This document shows positions 39,443-48,522 of a stretch of 54,045 bases of DNA, one piece after another; within the stretch, counting starts at the first letter, position 1, and each line of letters opens with the position of its first letter. Origin of the DNA: TMED8 sp038125725 (GTDB lineage Bacteria > Pseudomonadota > Alphaproteobacteria > Rhodospirillales > Casp-alpha2); contig JAYPEK010000027.1 in NCBI GenBank assembly GCA_038125725.1, forward strand, positions 1 through 54,045, given 5' to 3'. Below the pieces are notes generated by a model. The model searched no databases. It saw only the letters and a list, made by a program, of their open reading frames with translations, and was not told the origin of the DNA. A program made the position numbers and the translations under genes.

Positions 39443-40726
39443 ATGGCCCCGCGCAGGAACAACCGCCAACGCAGAAAACCGCAGCCGCCGGCCCAGCGCC
39501 GCCGGCTCGAGGTTGTGCGTCTCGGCCGACAGGGCGACGGCATCGCAGAGACAGAGGCGGGCGCGGTCTACGTCCCCGGCGCCCTGGCCGGCGAGCGCAT
39601 TGATGCCGAGGTGCGGGGTGATCGCGGCCGCTTGCTCGACGTCATCGAAGCGGCGGCCGAGCGCATTTCGCCTCCCTGCCCGCATTTCGGTCCCTGCGGC
39701 GGTTGCCAAGTGCAGCATTTGGCGGATGGCGCCTACCGAGACTGGAAACGCGGCCTGGTGGCGACGGCACTCGCCAACCGCGGCCTCGAAACCGAGGTCG
39801 CGGCGCTGGTCGATGCGCATGGTGCGGGGCGGCGGCGGATCACCCTGCATGCGCGCTTTTCCGGCCGTCAGGTGCGCATCGGCTTTATGCGCGCGCGTAG
39901 CCACGAATTGCTCGAACTCGACCGATGCCCGGTGCTGGTGCCGGAACTCGCGCCCGCCTTCGAGGCGGTGGCCGGCCTGGCCATGGTGTTCGCGGGCCGC
40001 GCCGGGAAGCTCGACCTGGCCTTCACGGCGACGGAAACCGGGCTTGACGCCGCGATCCGGGGCGCCGGCGAACTCGATCTCGATCAGCGCATGGACCTGG
40101 CGGACGTGGCCGACAGGTTCGATCTAGCTCGGGTTTCGGTGGATGGCGAGACCGTGGCGGAACGGCGCCAGCCGGTGCTCACCATGGGCCCGGCTCGGGT
40201 TGTGGTGCCGGCGGGCGGCTTTTTGCAGGCGACGCAGGCGGGTGAAGCGGTGCTGTCGGCGCTGGTGCTTGAAGCCTGCGCCGATGCGGCCACGGCGGCG
40301 GATTTGTTTTGCGGTGTCGGCCCCTTCGCCCTCGGCCTGGCGCCGGCGCGCCCTGTCGATGCCTTCGACAGCGATGCGGCGGCGCTGGCGGCACTCGAGC
40401 ATGCGGTGCGCTTCACGCCGGGACTGAAGCCGCTCAACGTCATCCGCCGCGACTTGTTCGAGCGGCCGTTGCTGCCGGACGAGTTGAATTCCTATGCGGC
40501 CGTGGTCTTCGACCCGCCGCGTGCCGGCGCAGAGGCACAAGCAAGGGAACTGGCGGAGGCCGACGTGCCGCTAGTCGTCGGCGTCTCGTGCGAGCCGGCG
40601 ACCTTCGCGCGCGACGCGGCGATCTTGGTGCAAGGTGGGTATGATCTCGAGCGTGTCACGCCCATTGACCAGTTCCGCCATACGGGCCACGTGGAAATGT
40701 TGGGCGTTTTCTGTCGCGCCGGTTGA
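39443..40726 (+). CDS. Class I RNA 5-methyluridine methyltransferase (RlmD/TrmA-like)
   Basis: The 427-residue protein starts with a basic tail, then a TRAM-like strand region (VVRLGRQGDGIAETEAGAVY) and an iron-sulfur site, CPHFGPCGGCQVQHL (Cys79, Cys85, Cys88, with a fourth Cys in LDRCPVL). The Rossmann part has TAADLFCGVGPFALGLAPAR (SAM), then FDPPRAGAEAQA and the nucleophile Cys in VGVSCEPATFARDA. It methylates a uridine in 23S rRNA or tRNA; which one cannot be told. Confidence 0.92.
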   Translation: MAPRRNNRQRRKPQPPAQRRRLEVVRLGRQGDGIAETEAGAVYVPGALAGERIDAEVRGDRGRLLDVIEAAAERISPPCPHFGPCGGCQVQHLADGAYRDWKRGLVATALANRGLETEVAALVDAHGAGRRRITLHARFSGRQVRIGFMRARSHELLELDRCPVLVPELAPAFEAVAGLAMVFAGRAGKLDLAFTATETGLDAAIRGAGELDLDQRMDLADVADRFDLARVSVDGETVAERRQPVLTMGPARVVVPAGGFLQATQAGEAVLSALVLEACADAATAADLFCGVGPFALGLAPARPVDAFDSDAAALAALEHAVRFTPGLKPLNVIRRDLFERPLLPDELNSYAAVVFDPPRAGAEAQARELAEADVPLVVGVSCEPATFARDAAILVQGGYDLERVTPIDQFRHTGHVEMLGVFCRAG

Positions 40727-41584
40727 TCAGCCGAGCTTCGCCTTGAAAAAAGCCATGATCCGCGTCCAGGCGTCCTTGGCCTTGTCGGCGTTGTAATCGG
40801 GGAAGGCATTGCCGTAATCGTCAACCGGCTGGGCGAAGGCATGGCCGGCGCCGGGTACATCGACGACCTCGATGGCGCCGCCGAGCGCCTGGTTGCGGCT
40901 GGCGATATCCTTGCAGATGGCGGTATCGGAAACCGTGTCGCCATCGGGCAGCACCATCAGCATCGGCACCTGGCTCGAGAAATTTTCGTGCACCGCCTTG
41001 ATCAGGTTGAACCCCATGACGTCGGCCGCGCACCAAGGGGACAGCATCGCCGCCGCCTTCACCGGCGCCATGCCGGCGGCGGGTTTTTCCAGTAGGCTGG
41101 TCGGCAGCCGCCCCGGCGCGTCGAGCACCAGCGCATCCATAATCGTCGCCGCGCCGAAGGAAATGCCGAAAACGCCGAGCTTGCCCGGTGCCGCCCAGGA
41201 CTGCTTGCCCGCCCAGTCGACGGCGATCATTACGTCGCCGGCGGTGGCGCGTGGGACCAGGCCGCCGGAGCGCACCGATTGTCCGTTTACGCCGCGACCG
41301 TGATACATATCCACGAACACGGCGGCAAAACCCTCGGCGACGAACTTGTCTAGGATGTCCTGTTGGGCGGCATACCAGGATTGATCGCTGGCACCGTGGA
41401 AATAGAGGATCGTCGGAAACGGACCGGCGCCGGCGGGCTTGGTCACCCGTAGGCCGCCCTCCACTCGGGCGCGCGCATCGGCGAGGCTGGTGGGTTTCGC
41501 TTCTTCCGGCGTGCAGGCCGTGACCAACAGCGCACCGGCGGCGATGGAAACGGCAAGAATGCAGGTGTGGAGTCGATTTCGCAT
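40727..41584 (-). CDS. Dienelactone hydrolase-family lipoprotein
   Basis: AGGAGGACAGCTTC precedes the ATG at 41584. The 285-residue product starts with a lipoprotein signal (ILAVSIAAGALLVTAC), so the enzyme is membrane-anchored and probably periplasmic. TILYFHGASDQSWYAAQQDI is the oxyanion region, VFGISFGAATIMDAL the nucleophile elbow (Ser where classic dienelactone hydrolase has Cys), MLMVLPDGDTVSDTAI carries the Asp and GAGHAFAQPVDDYGNAFPDY the His. The substrate is unknown. It converges with the RNA methyltransferase gene with no gap. Confidence 0.85.
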   Translation of the reverse strand: MRNRLHTCILAVSIAAGALLVTACTPEEAKPTSLADARARVEGGLRVTKPAGAGPFPTILYFHGASDQSWYAAQQDILDKFVAEGFAAVFVDMYHGRGVNGQSVRSGGLVPRATAGDVMIAVDWAGKQSWAAPGKLGVFGISFGAATIMDALVLDAPGRLPTSLLEKPAAGMAPVKAAAMLSPWCAADVMGFNLIKAVHENFSSQVPMLMVLPDGDTVSDTAICKDIASRNQALGGAIEVVDVPGAGHAFAQPVDDYGNAFPDYNADKAKDAWTRIMAFFKAKLG

Positions 41585-41659
41585 GAAGCTGTCCTCCTGA
41601 TGGCATGGTGACACGAAGGCCATGTGGACGCCCACCCGTAATTTATACGGGGACGCGGC

Positions 41660-42718
41660 TTAGATCGGATCGGGCAAGCCGATGCCGTATTTCTCCAGCA
41701 GCGGCGCCATGCGCGGCAGGATTTCCGGATGCAGCTGGATGCCGTTGGCGCTCTGGTCGGCCCACATGGCCGCTGCCCGGTCGCCCGGCATGCGGACCGG
41801 CTTGTCCGGGTCCATGGCCGGCGCGGTGCGGCAGCTTTCCGCCAGGTAACCGGTCTCGCGCGTGAACGCGTCGATGCCGGAAAAGGCGTCGGGATTGATC
41901 AACTGGATGAAGACGTTGTTGCCGAAGGACCCCTCCTCCGAACGGCCCCAGCCGGCCAGCCCCGACGTCAGCGCCTCGATCAGCACCGAAATGACGTAGC
42001 CCTTGTGGCCGGTCTCCATGCCGCCCATGGGCAGGATGGCGCCGGGCGGGTCGGTGTAGATGGCTTCGGGGTCGGTGGTGGCGTTGCCGGCGTTGTCGAC
42101 CAGCGCCTTGAACGGCAGTTGCCCGCCCTCGCGCCGGGTGCGCTCGATCAGCCGGTTGGTGACCGCCGAGGTGGCGGTATCGAACAGGATCGGGTGGCCC
42201 GGCGCCGGGATGGCGGCGGCGATGGGGCTGGTGGCGAGCCTCGGCGCCTTGCCGCCGGCCGGCGCGACGACGGGACCGGCGGGCGCCGACGTGGTGACGA
42301 TGGCCATCACCCCTTCCAGCGCGGCGCGCCGGCAATAGGTGGCGAGGCAGGAAATATTGTGGCTGCGGCCCATGGCGACGGAGACCACCGGGTGATCCTT
42401 GGCGCGCTCCAGCGCCAGTTCGACCGCTTTCACCGTGGCCCACTGGCCAGGCAGACGCTGCGCATCGAGGCGCAGCGCGGCGCCGCTGTCGGCGACGATT
42501 TCGGGCTCGCCCGATGTCGCCCATTTGCCCGCTTCCAGCGCGCTCAGGTAGGCCGGCACGAACTGCAGGCCGTGGGTGGAATAGCCGAGCAGGTCGGCCT
42601 CGACGAGGATCTCCGCCACCACTTGGGCGATATCGGAATCCAGGCCGGCGGCGGCGAACAACTCGCGGGTGGTGCCGATCAGCGCATCGGCGGCGTAGCG
42701 TGTCTGGGTATCGGTCAT
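41660..42718 (-). CDS. Malate/L-lactate dehydrogenase-family (Ldh family) oxidoreductase
   Basis: The ATG at 42718 gives 352 residues. ADLLGYSTHGLQFVPAYLSA carries the conserved His of this NAD(P)-dependent family (unrelated to the common LDH fold). GRSHNISCLATYCRRAA, APAGGKAPRLATSPIAAAIP and LPMGGMETGHKGYVISVLIE are also typical. Members reduce or oxidise 2-oxoacids such as malate, sulfolactate, ureidoglycolate or proline derivatives; the substrate is not clear. It is divergent from the 42774 gene. Confidence 0.9.
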   Translation of the reverse strand: MTDTQTRYAADALIGTTRELFAAAGLDSDIAQVVAEILVEADLLGYSTHGLQFVPAYLSALEAGKWATSGEPEIVADSGAALRLDAQRLPGQWATVKAVELALERAKDHPVVSVAMGRSHNISCLATYCRRAALEGVMAIVTTSAPAGPVVAPAGGKAPRLATSPIAAAIPAPGHPILFDTATSAVTNRLIERTRREGGQLPFKALVDNAGNATTDPEAIYTDPPGAILPMGGMETGHKGYVISVLIEALTSGLAGWGRSEEGSFGNNVFIQLINPDAFSGIDAFTRETGYLAESCRTAPAMDPDKPVRMPGDRAAAMWADQSANGIQLHPEILPRMAPLLEKYGIGLPDPI

Positions 42719-42773
42719 GCGGGAAATCGTGAACGGGATGGCCTCACGGGTCAATGGCGCATATCATTCGATC

Positions 42774-43073
42774 ATGGACTTGGGCGAATTCAGATCGGCA
42801 CTGGCGGATGACGCGCCGCCCGAAGGCGTGAGCCCGCTGCTGCGCGCCATGTGGCTGGCGGCAAATGACCCCGACGGGGACGGCTGGCACGCCGCACATG
42901 CGCTCGCTCAGGACGATCCCAGTGCTGAGGGAAGCTGGGTCCATGCCTACCTGCACCAGGTCGAGGGCGACCTCGCCAATGCCGGCTACTGGTATCGCCA
43001 GGCCGGCCATCCGGCCTGCAGCGCGCCCCTGACGGAGGAATGGAACGACATCGTCCGGGCGCTGCTCGGCTGA
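42774..43073 (+). CDS. Conserved small protein of unknown function
   Basis: The ATG at 42774 gives 99 residues. LLRAMWLAANDPDGDGWHAA, then AHALAQDDPSAEGSWVHAYL and HQVEGDLANAGYWYRQAGHP, is a pattern I recall from a small conserved bacterial family without known function. It looks helical, like two TPR-type hairpins. The stop overlaps the start of the FkbM methyltransferase gene (TGATG), so they are coupled. Confidence 0.75.
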   Translation: MDLGEFRSALADDAPPEGVSPLLRAMWLAANDPDGDGWHAAHALAQDDPSAEGSWVHAYLHQVEGDLANAGYWYRQAGHPACSAPLTEEWNDIVRALLG

Positions 43074-43885
43074 TGCAACCGGTTCAGGTCCGCCTCAATC
43101 TCGCCGGCCGTCAGATGAACATGTGGTTCGATCAGGACTCCATCGTGCATCGCAATATCCTCTCCGAGTTGCAGGCCGGCGGCACCTATGAGCGGCCGAC
43201 GCAGATGTTCCTGATGCGGGTAATGCGGGCGGGCGACGCCTTTGTCGATGTCGGCGCGCATATCGGATATTTCTCGCTTCTGGCGGCAGCGCTGGTCGGC
43301 GAGACGGGCCGCGTCGTCGCGGTGGAGCCGATCGCCGAGAACTACGCCCAGCTTTCACGCCATATTGCCGAGAACGACCTTTCGTGGGTAACGCCGGTGA
43401 ACGCCGTGATCGCCGACGCCGACGGTGAGCGCGCGATCTTTTTCAACGCCGACAACGACGGTGGCCACGCGCTTTGGGATCCGGCCAAGCATCCGGCGAA
43501 CGAGTTGACGCGGCAAAACCCGCGCGCCGATTCGGTCGCGTCGCTGCGGCTCGGCACGCTGCTGGCGGAAAACGACGTCGACCGGGTGCGGCTGATGAAG
43601 ATCGATACCGAAGGCGCCGAGGCCTCGATCCTGGACGCCGCGCGCGATGTTTTCGATGCCGGGCGCGTCGATTTCATCATCATGGAGGTCAATTTGACTG
43701 GCCTTCAGAACATGGGCACCGATATCGACGGGTTGTTCGAATTGGCGCGCGAACTCGGCTTCGTCGTCTGTCTGTTGCAGGCGGACGGTTCGGCGCCGGT
43801 ACTGCTGGCCCGCGATAACCGCCCCGACCCGCGCTACGTCTACAACGTGCTTCTCGCCAGCCCCGCTGCGCTTGCCGGGCTATAA
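43073..43885 (+). CDS. FkbM-family SAM-dependent methyltransferase
   Basis: The ATG at 43073 gives 270 residues. GDAFVDVGAHIGYFSLLAAA is the SAM-binding loop, VVAVEPIAENYAQLSRHIAE motif II, and VRLMKIDTEGAEASILDAAR the conserved FkbM block. Family members O-methylate sugars, polyketides or other small molecules. Coupled to the small protein upstream. The substrate is unknown. Confidence 0.88.
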   Translation: MQPVQVRLNLAGRQMNMWFDQDSIVHRNILSELQAGGTYERPTQMFLMRVMRAGDAFVDVGAHIGYFSLLAAALVGETGRVVAVEPIAENYAQLSRHIAENDLSWVTPVNAVIADADGERAIFFNADNDGGHALWDPAKHPANELTRQNPRADSVASLRLGTLLAENDVDRVRLMKIDTEGAEASILDAARDVFDAGRVDFIIMEVNLTGLQNMGTDIDGLFELARELGFVVCLLQADGSAPVLLARDNRPDPRYVYNVLLASPAALAGL

Positions 43886-43923
43886 GCTCGAATATTGAAC
43901 ATCGAGAGCAGCCGGGCGCGGCG

Positions 43924-44412
43924 TCAGCGTTCGTGCGCGGACCAGCTTTCAGGGGTCACCGTGCGGTTTTTCAGGCGAAACGCGAGGCCCAGCGACACCC
44001 CGATACCGATGGCGACGGTCAAATCCACTAGGACGGTCAGAACGCAGGTCAGGATGAGCAAAATCCGGTCGCTCGCCGGAAGCTTCATGTAGTCGGGCCA
44101 TTTGTGGGGCTCGCTCATATTCCAGGCGGTCAGAATCAACAGCGCCGCCAACAGCCCCTTCCCCGCCAACAGCCAGAGCGCGCCGACGGTGGCGTGGCTG
44201 CACATTTCCATCTCGTGGTTGGGCACCCAATAACGGAAGCGATAGTCGAACTCGGCGCCGTCGGCGGGCAGCACGAAGCCGCTTTCATGCCTGGCGTCCC
44301 GCGCCACGGCCTGCATTTCGCTGTCGCTCATGCCGGCGGCGTCGCAGACGACGGGACACGGATTGCCGCCCTTTCCTTCATATGAGAAGACATGGACGAG
44401 ATCGACGGTCAT
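43924..44412 (-). pseudogene. PhzF-SulP chimera left by a deletion
   Basis: The open frame joins two unrelated proteins. Residues 1 to about 84 are the N-terminus of a PhzF-family isomerase/epimerase (MTVDLVHVFSYEGKGGNPCP ... NHEMEMCSHATVGALWLL). From about residue 85 the sequence is an internal membrane stretch of a SulP anion transporter (LLAALLILTAWNMSEPHKWP, then LILTCVLTVLVDLTVAIGIG). It stops soon after with a short unrelated tail. Most of both proteins is gone: the PhzF C-terminal half and the SulP core and STAS domain. The CSHAT motif also has Ser where PhzF relatives have Gly. A deletion between two neighbouring same-strand genes would give this. Confidence 0.8.
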
Positions 44413-44434
44413 GGATGGTGTCCTTCGGCTGGCG

Positions 44435-45373
44435 TCAGGTGGCGCCGATGAACCAATAGAACAGCGCCGACAGTGTCAACAGGCTGAGTGTCGTCGAGAC
44501 CAGGATGCCGGAAGACGTGCGGGCGACGTAAATCTTGTATTTCTGCGCCAGCACGAACAGGTTGGCGCCGGTCGGCAAGGCGGCCATCAGGATGCAGATT
44601 TTGAAGGCCTGCGGTTGATCCGCGAGCCACAGGACGGCGAATCCCCAGGTCGCCAGCGGATGCACGATAAGCTTGAGCACCGCCATGGAAGCGACTTCCG
44701 AGCGCCCTTCGCTGATCGGCAGGCCGACCAGCGACAGCCCAATGGAAAACAGCGCGCAGGGCCCGGCGGCCGCGCCCAGGATCGAGCCGTAGGTCTGCAC
44801 CGGCGCCGGCACCGGCAACTCCAACAGCGCCCAGGCGAAGCCCAGGATCGGCGCCACCAGGATCGGGCTCCGGATCACCGAGCCCAGCACCTTGACGATC
44901 GCCAGGCCGCCCGAGCCCGAGTGCCGTTCGCTCTCGATGACGGCGGTCAGCACCGCGATATTCAAGGCCGCGTTGATGATGGTGGCGATGATCACCGGCG
45001 GCAGCGCCGCCTCGCCGAAGGCGGTGAGCACCAGCGGAATGCCCATGTAACCGACGTTGCCGTAGATGCCGACCGTGCCGTGCGTCGCCGCCTCGCCGAG
45101 CGAGACGCGGAACAATCCCTTGGCCACCGCGATACCGATCAGCAGCGTCGCCACCTGGCCAGCCAGATAGGCGGCGATGTAGGGACCGTTCAGCACCGTG
45201 GCGGTGTCGATCTTGGCCATCGCCAGAAACAGCAGCACCGGAAGCGAGAAATAGAAGACGAAGCCGTTCAGCGCGTCGCTGCTGGCCTTTCCCAGGATGT
45301 TGCAGTGACCGGCGATGTAGCCGGTCAGGATCAGCGCGAAGACCGGCACCACGACGTTGAGGACGGAATGCAA
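44435..45373 (-). CDS. AEC-family (auxin efflux carrier-like) transporter
   Basis: The 312-residue protein has about ten hydrophobic segments in two groups of five, with MHSVLNVVVPVFALILTGYI, FYFSLPVLLFLAMAKID, TVGIYGNVGYMGIPLVLTAF (the GNxGYMGIPL motif) and MAALPTGANLFVLAQKYKIY. Bacterial members export or import organic acids such as malate or malonate. It lies 22 bases upstream of the PhzF-SulP scar on the same strand. Confidence 0.92.
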   Translation of the reverse strand: MHSVLNVVVPVFALILTGYIAGHCNILGKASSDALNGFVFYFSLPVLLFLAMAKIDTATVLNGPYIAAYLAGQVATLLIGIAVAKGLFRVSLGEAATHGTVGIYGNVGYMGIPLVLTAFGEAALPPVIIATIINAALNIAVLTAVIESERHSGSGGLAIVKVLGSVIRSPILVAPILGFAWALLELPVPAPVQTYGSILGAAAGPCALFSIGLSLVGLPISEGRSEVASMAVLKLIVHPLATWGFAVLWLADQPQAFKICILMAALPTGANLFVLAQKYKIYVARTSSGILVSTTLSLLTLSALFYWFIGAT

Positions 45374-45443
45374 GGGATACCCTCCGTTGGCGTTCGGCGC
45401 ACGAGGTAACGCCCGGCACCGGCGCCGTCAACCGGAGAAGACG

Positions 45444-48425
45444 TCAATCCACCGATACGTCGATGTCCTTGAGGAAGTCGCCGACGGCTTCCAGCTTGGC
45501 TTCTTCGTCGTTGTCCTGCATCTCGACAACATCCTCCTGCGGCTTGGCCGGTGTCGCGACGGGAATGTTGACCTCCTCGCCCAGGACTTCGTTCATGGTG
45601 AGTGCCAGCAGCGCGATATCGATGGGCTTGGTGGCGACGCCGTTCATGCCGGCCTCGAGATAGGATTTCTTATTTTCCTCCATGGCGTCGGCGGTCAGCG
45701 CGACGATGGGAATGCCGCGCTTTTCACCCTCCATCTGGCGGATCATGTGGGTGGCATCGGTGCCGGAAAGGATCGGCATGCGGATATCCATCAAGATGAG
45801 ATCGAAATCGCCGCGCTCGTGCATCTCGACCGCCTGCATACCGTTCTCGGCCACCTCGCAGGAATGGCCGATCATCGCCATGACGCTGGTGATGATTTGC
45901 CTGTTCAATCCGTTGTCATCGACCACCAGGATGTGGAGCCGCCGCGCCGCCATGTAGCGGGCGGTGACGTCGTCCCGGTCTTCGCTCTTTTCCACGTCCG
46001 TGGTCGCTTCGATGTAGGGAAGCCGGAACCAAAAGGTGCTGCCATCGCCATAGGTGCTGTCGACGCCGATCTCGCCCCCCATCAGTTCCACCAGCTTCTT
46101 GCAGATCGAGAGCCCGAGCCCGGTGCCCTGATACTTCCGCGAAATCGACGCGTCCGCTTGGGTAAATTCGGAAAACAGGATGTCCAGGGTTTCCGGCTTC
46201 ATGCCGATGCCGGTATCTTCGATTGAGACGTAGATCGTCGGCCGTTCCGACCCCGCCCCTTCCAGCCGGCCACGGACGGTGATCCGGCCCTTCTCCGTGA
46301 ACTTTCGCGCATTGCCAATGAGATTGATGAGAATCTGGCGCACGCGGGTCTGGTCGAGATGCACGCCGACGGGGAAATCCGGGGACAGGTCGATCTCGAG
46401 TTCGACCGTGTTGGCCCGGCCGCCGTGCCGCTTCTCGAAGAACATTTTGACGACGTCGTCGATCAGGGACGGCAGGTGGAAATCCAGATATTCGAGCTCG
46501 AACTTGCCGGCCTCCAGCTTGGAGACGTCGAGAATGTCGTTGATGATCCGCAGCAGGGCCCGCGTGGCTTCCTTGATCCGGAACACCTTTTCCCGGCTTT
46601 CCTCGTCCAACTCGTCGTTGAGCAAAAGATCGGCAAACCCGATCACGCCGGTCATCGGCGTGCGGATTTCGTGACTCATGGCGGCAAGGAACGCCGACTT
46701 CGCCTTGTTGGCGCTATCGGCGGCGTCCATGGCCTGTTGCAGTTCGGTGATGTCGCGGCCGACCGACTGGATTTCAACCATCTCCCCGGCTTCGTTGAAA
46801 AAGGCGAAATTGCTCCAGTCGTAGAGACGGCGGCGGCCGTCGCGGCCGATGTTTTCATTTTGGATTTTCGCCACCGGCCTTGCCAGCGTCAGGCTGCCCA
46901 GGTACTCGCGCAGCCTTTCGTGTTCCTCTTCCGGAACATCGTCATAGATCGACCTGCCGATCAACTCGTCGGCCGGCTTGCCGACATATTCCTCGTAAGC
47001 CTTGTTGACGAAATTCAGGGTGCCGTCGGTGGTGAAGCGGCAGATGATATCGGTCTGCGACTGGATCAGTTGATTGAGCCGGCATTCACTGATGCGGAGC
47101 GCCGCGTTGGCGCCACGCAGGCTTTCGACGGCGTTTTTCAGCTTCTCTTTGCGTTCATCGACGTCGTCGAACGACGATTGCAACCGCCTGGCCATCCTGT
47201 TGAACGATTTCGCCAGTTGGCCGATCTCGTCGTCGCGTTCGACGGCAAGTTCCGCCGACAGGTTGCCGCGCGACATTTCATCGATGGAACGGGTCAGTTC
47301 GGTAATTGGTTGGGTGATGCGCCGCGCCACCCAGATCGTCACCAGCGCCATGGCCATCAGCGCCACGACGATCAGTGCGATGGTGTTGGCGCTATGCTGT
47401 TTCAGGCCGCTGGTGTAGGCGGCTTCGGGAACCACCGTGGCAACGAGCAGCGACAGGCCATACGGGTCCTGGAATGGTGCGGCGTCGACGAAATAATGCT
47501 CGTCCCCGATATCGAATTCCGCCGACCGATAGGCGGTGACGGATTTCAGGTCGCCGACAAGGGCAAGGATCGCCGCCGATCCGGCCGAGATCTCGCCGTT
47601 GGTGCTCTCGGTGGCGCGGATGCGGATCTTCTTCTTGCCGTCTGCGCTGAGCTTGAACGGCACCTCGTCGCTCGACGAGGCCACCAGCAAGCCCGATTTC
47701 TCGAAAACGAAGGTCTGCCCGGCCTGGTCCCGGTGCAGGTTCTTGAGGAAGCGGCTGATACCGGAGAGAAAGATATCGCCGCCGACGACGCCGAGAAGCT
47801 GGCCGTCGCCGTCACGCATGGCGCGGCTCGGGCTGATCGCCATGTCATGGCCGGTAAACAGGATATAGATATCGTTCCAGGTGGCGTCATTGGCGTCGAG
47901 CGCCCCCTTGTACCAGGGCCGGGTCCTGGCATCGAAACTGGGCAGGGTCAGCAGCAATTCTTTCGGTTGGCCATGTTCGTCGGTCTTGTACTTGGAAAAT
48001 GGGCCGGCCCGGAAATCCTTGGTGGTGATGGTGTAGAACGAGCCGTCCGGCTCGACCCCGCCGACTACGACGCCGCCGTCGGGATTACCGAAATAGATGC
48101 TGTTGAATGACCCGAAATCGATGTTCTGGCGCAGGAAGTGGCGCTTCAGCCGTTCCGGATCGCGGTAATCCAGAATTCCGTCGGCCAGGTTGTGGTCGTT
48201 TTCCTTGAGGACGTTTTGCGGTGCCGTCAGGAACGCCTTCAAATGATCCAGGACGCGTTCGAGCTTTTCATGCCTGAGCGTCGATGCGACGGAATTGACC
48301 GAAAACGTTGCGTTCTGAAACGCGAAAAAAGCGACGACGAGACCGGTAACGAAGATGACCAGAAGGGTCGGAACAACAAGCGTTGTGCGAATCGAATTTC
48401 CAGTACCTGGAAAGAGTTTCGACAT
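45444..48425 (-). CDS. Hybrid sensor histidine kinase with Cache, HAMP, PAS and receiver domains
   Basis: GAGG lies six bases before the ATG; 993 residues. Order: membrane segment about 14-36; extracytoplasmic Cache-type sensor about 40-340 (WYKGALDANDATWNDIYILF is typical); membrane segment about 347-369; HAMP about 370-425; PAS about 450-565; HisKA with His585 (MSHEIRTP); ATPase with Asn705, DTGIG and GTGLGL; receiver with phospho-acceptor Asp880 (LILMDIRMP). The Asp can take the phosphate from His585 and pass it on, but no phosphotransfer protein or response regulator gene is nearby. The ligand is unknown. Confidence 0.94.
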   Translation of the reverse strand: MSKLFPGTGNSIRTTLVVPTLLVIFVTGLVVAFFAFQNATFSVNSVASTLRHEKLERVLDHLKAFLTAPQNVLKENDHNLADGILDYRDPERLKRHFLRQNIDFGSFNSIYFGNPDGGVVVGGVEPDGSFYTITTKDFRAGPFSKYKTDEHGQPKELLLTLPSFDARTRPWYKGALDANDATWNDIYILFTGHDMAISPSRAMRDGDGQLLGVVGGDIFLSGISRFLKNLHRDQAGQTFVFEKSGLLVASSSDEVPFKLSADGKKKIRIRATESTNGEISAGSAAILALVGDLKSVTAYRSAEFDIGDEHYFVDAAPFQDPYGLSLLVATVVPEAAYTSGLKQHSANTIALIVVALMAMALVTIWVARRITQPITELTRSIDEMSRGNLSAELAVERDDEIGQLAKSFNRMARRLQSSFDDVDERKEKLKNAVESLRGANAALRISECRLNQLIQSQTDIICRFTTDGTLNFVNKAYEEYVGKPADELIGRSIYDDVPEEEHERLREYLGSLTLARPVAKIQNENIGRDGRRRLYDWSNFAFFNEAGEMVEIQSVGRDITELQQAMDAADSANKAKSAFLAAMSHEIRTPMTGVIGFADLLLNDELDEESREKVFRIKEATRALLRIINDILDVSKLEAGKFELEYLDFHLPSLIDDVVKMFFEKRHGGRANTVELEIDLSPDFPVGVHLDQTRVRQILINLIGNARKFTEKGRITVRGRLEGAGSERPTIYVSIEDTGIGMKPETLDILFSEFTQADASISRKYQGTGLGLSICKKLVELMGGEIGVDSTYGDGSTFWFRLPYIEATTDVEKSEDRDDVTARYMAARRLHILVVDDNGLNRQIITSVMAMIGHSCEVAENGMQAVEMHERGDFDLILMDIRMPILSGTDATHMIRQMEGEKRGIPIVALTADAMEENKKSYLEAGMNGVATKPIDIALLALTMNEVLGEEVNIPVATPAKPQEDVVEMQDNDEEAKLEAVGDFLKDIDVSVD

Positions 48426-48455
48426 CCGTGCCTCAAGTCAAACCGGTCATCATAT

Positions 48456-48465
48456 TACTATAGTA
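48456..48465. promoter_or_regulatory. TACTATAGTA palindrome before the histidine kinase gene
   Basis: A perfect 10-base palindrome lies about 30 bases upstream of the kinase start, inside the only AT-rich patch of this stretch. It contains TATAGT/TACTAT on both strands, so it could be a -10 element or a regulator site. No clear -35 box is seen. Confidence 0.3.
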
Positions 48466-48522
48466 TGAGCTATTCTCCTAGTCTTGAGGGCAGATTGATG
48501 CCGTTTCCGGGCCGGGCCAGGT

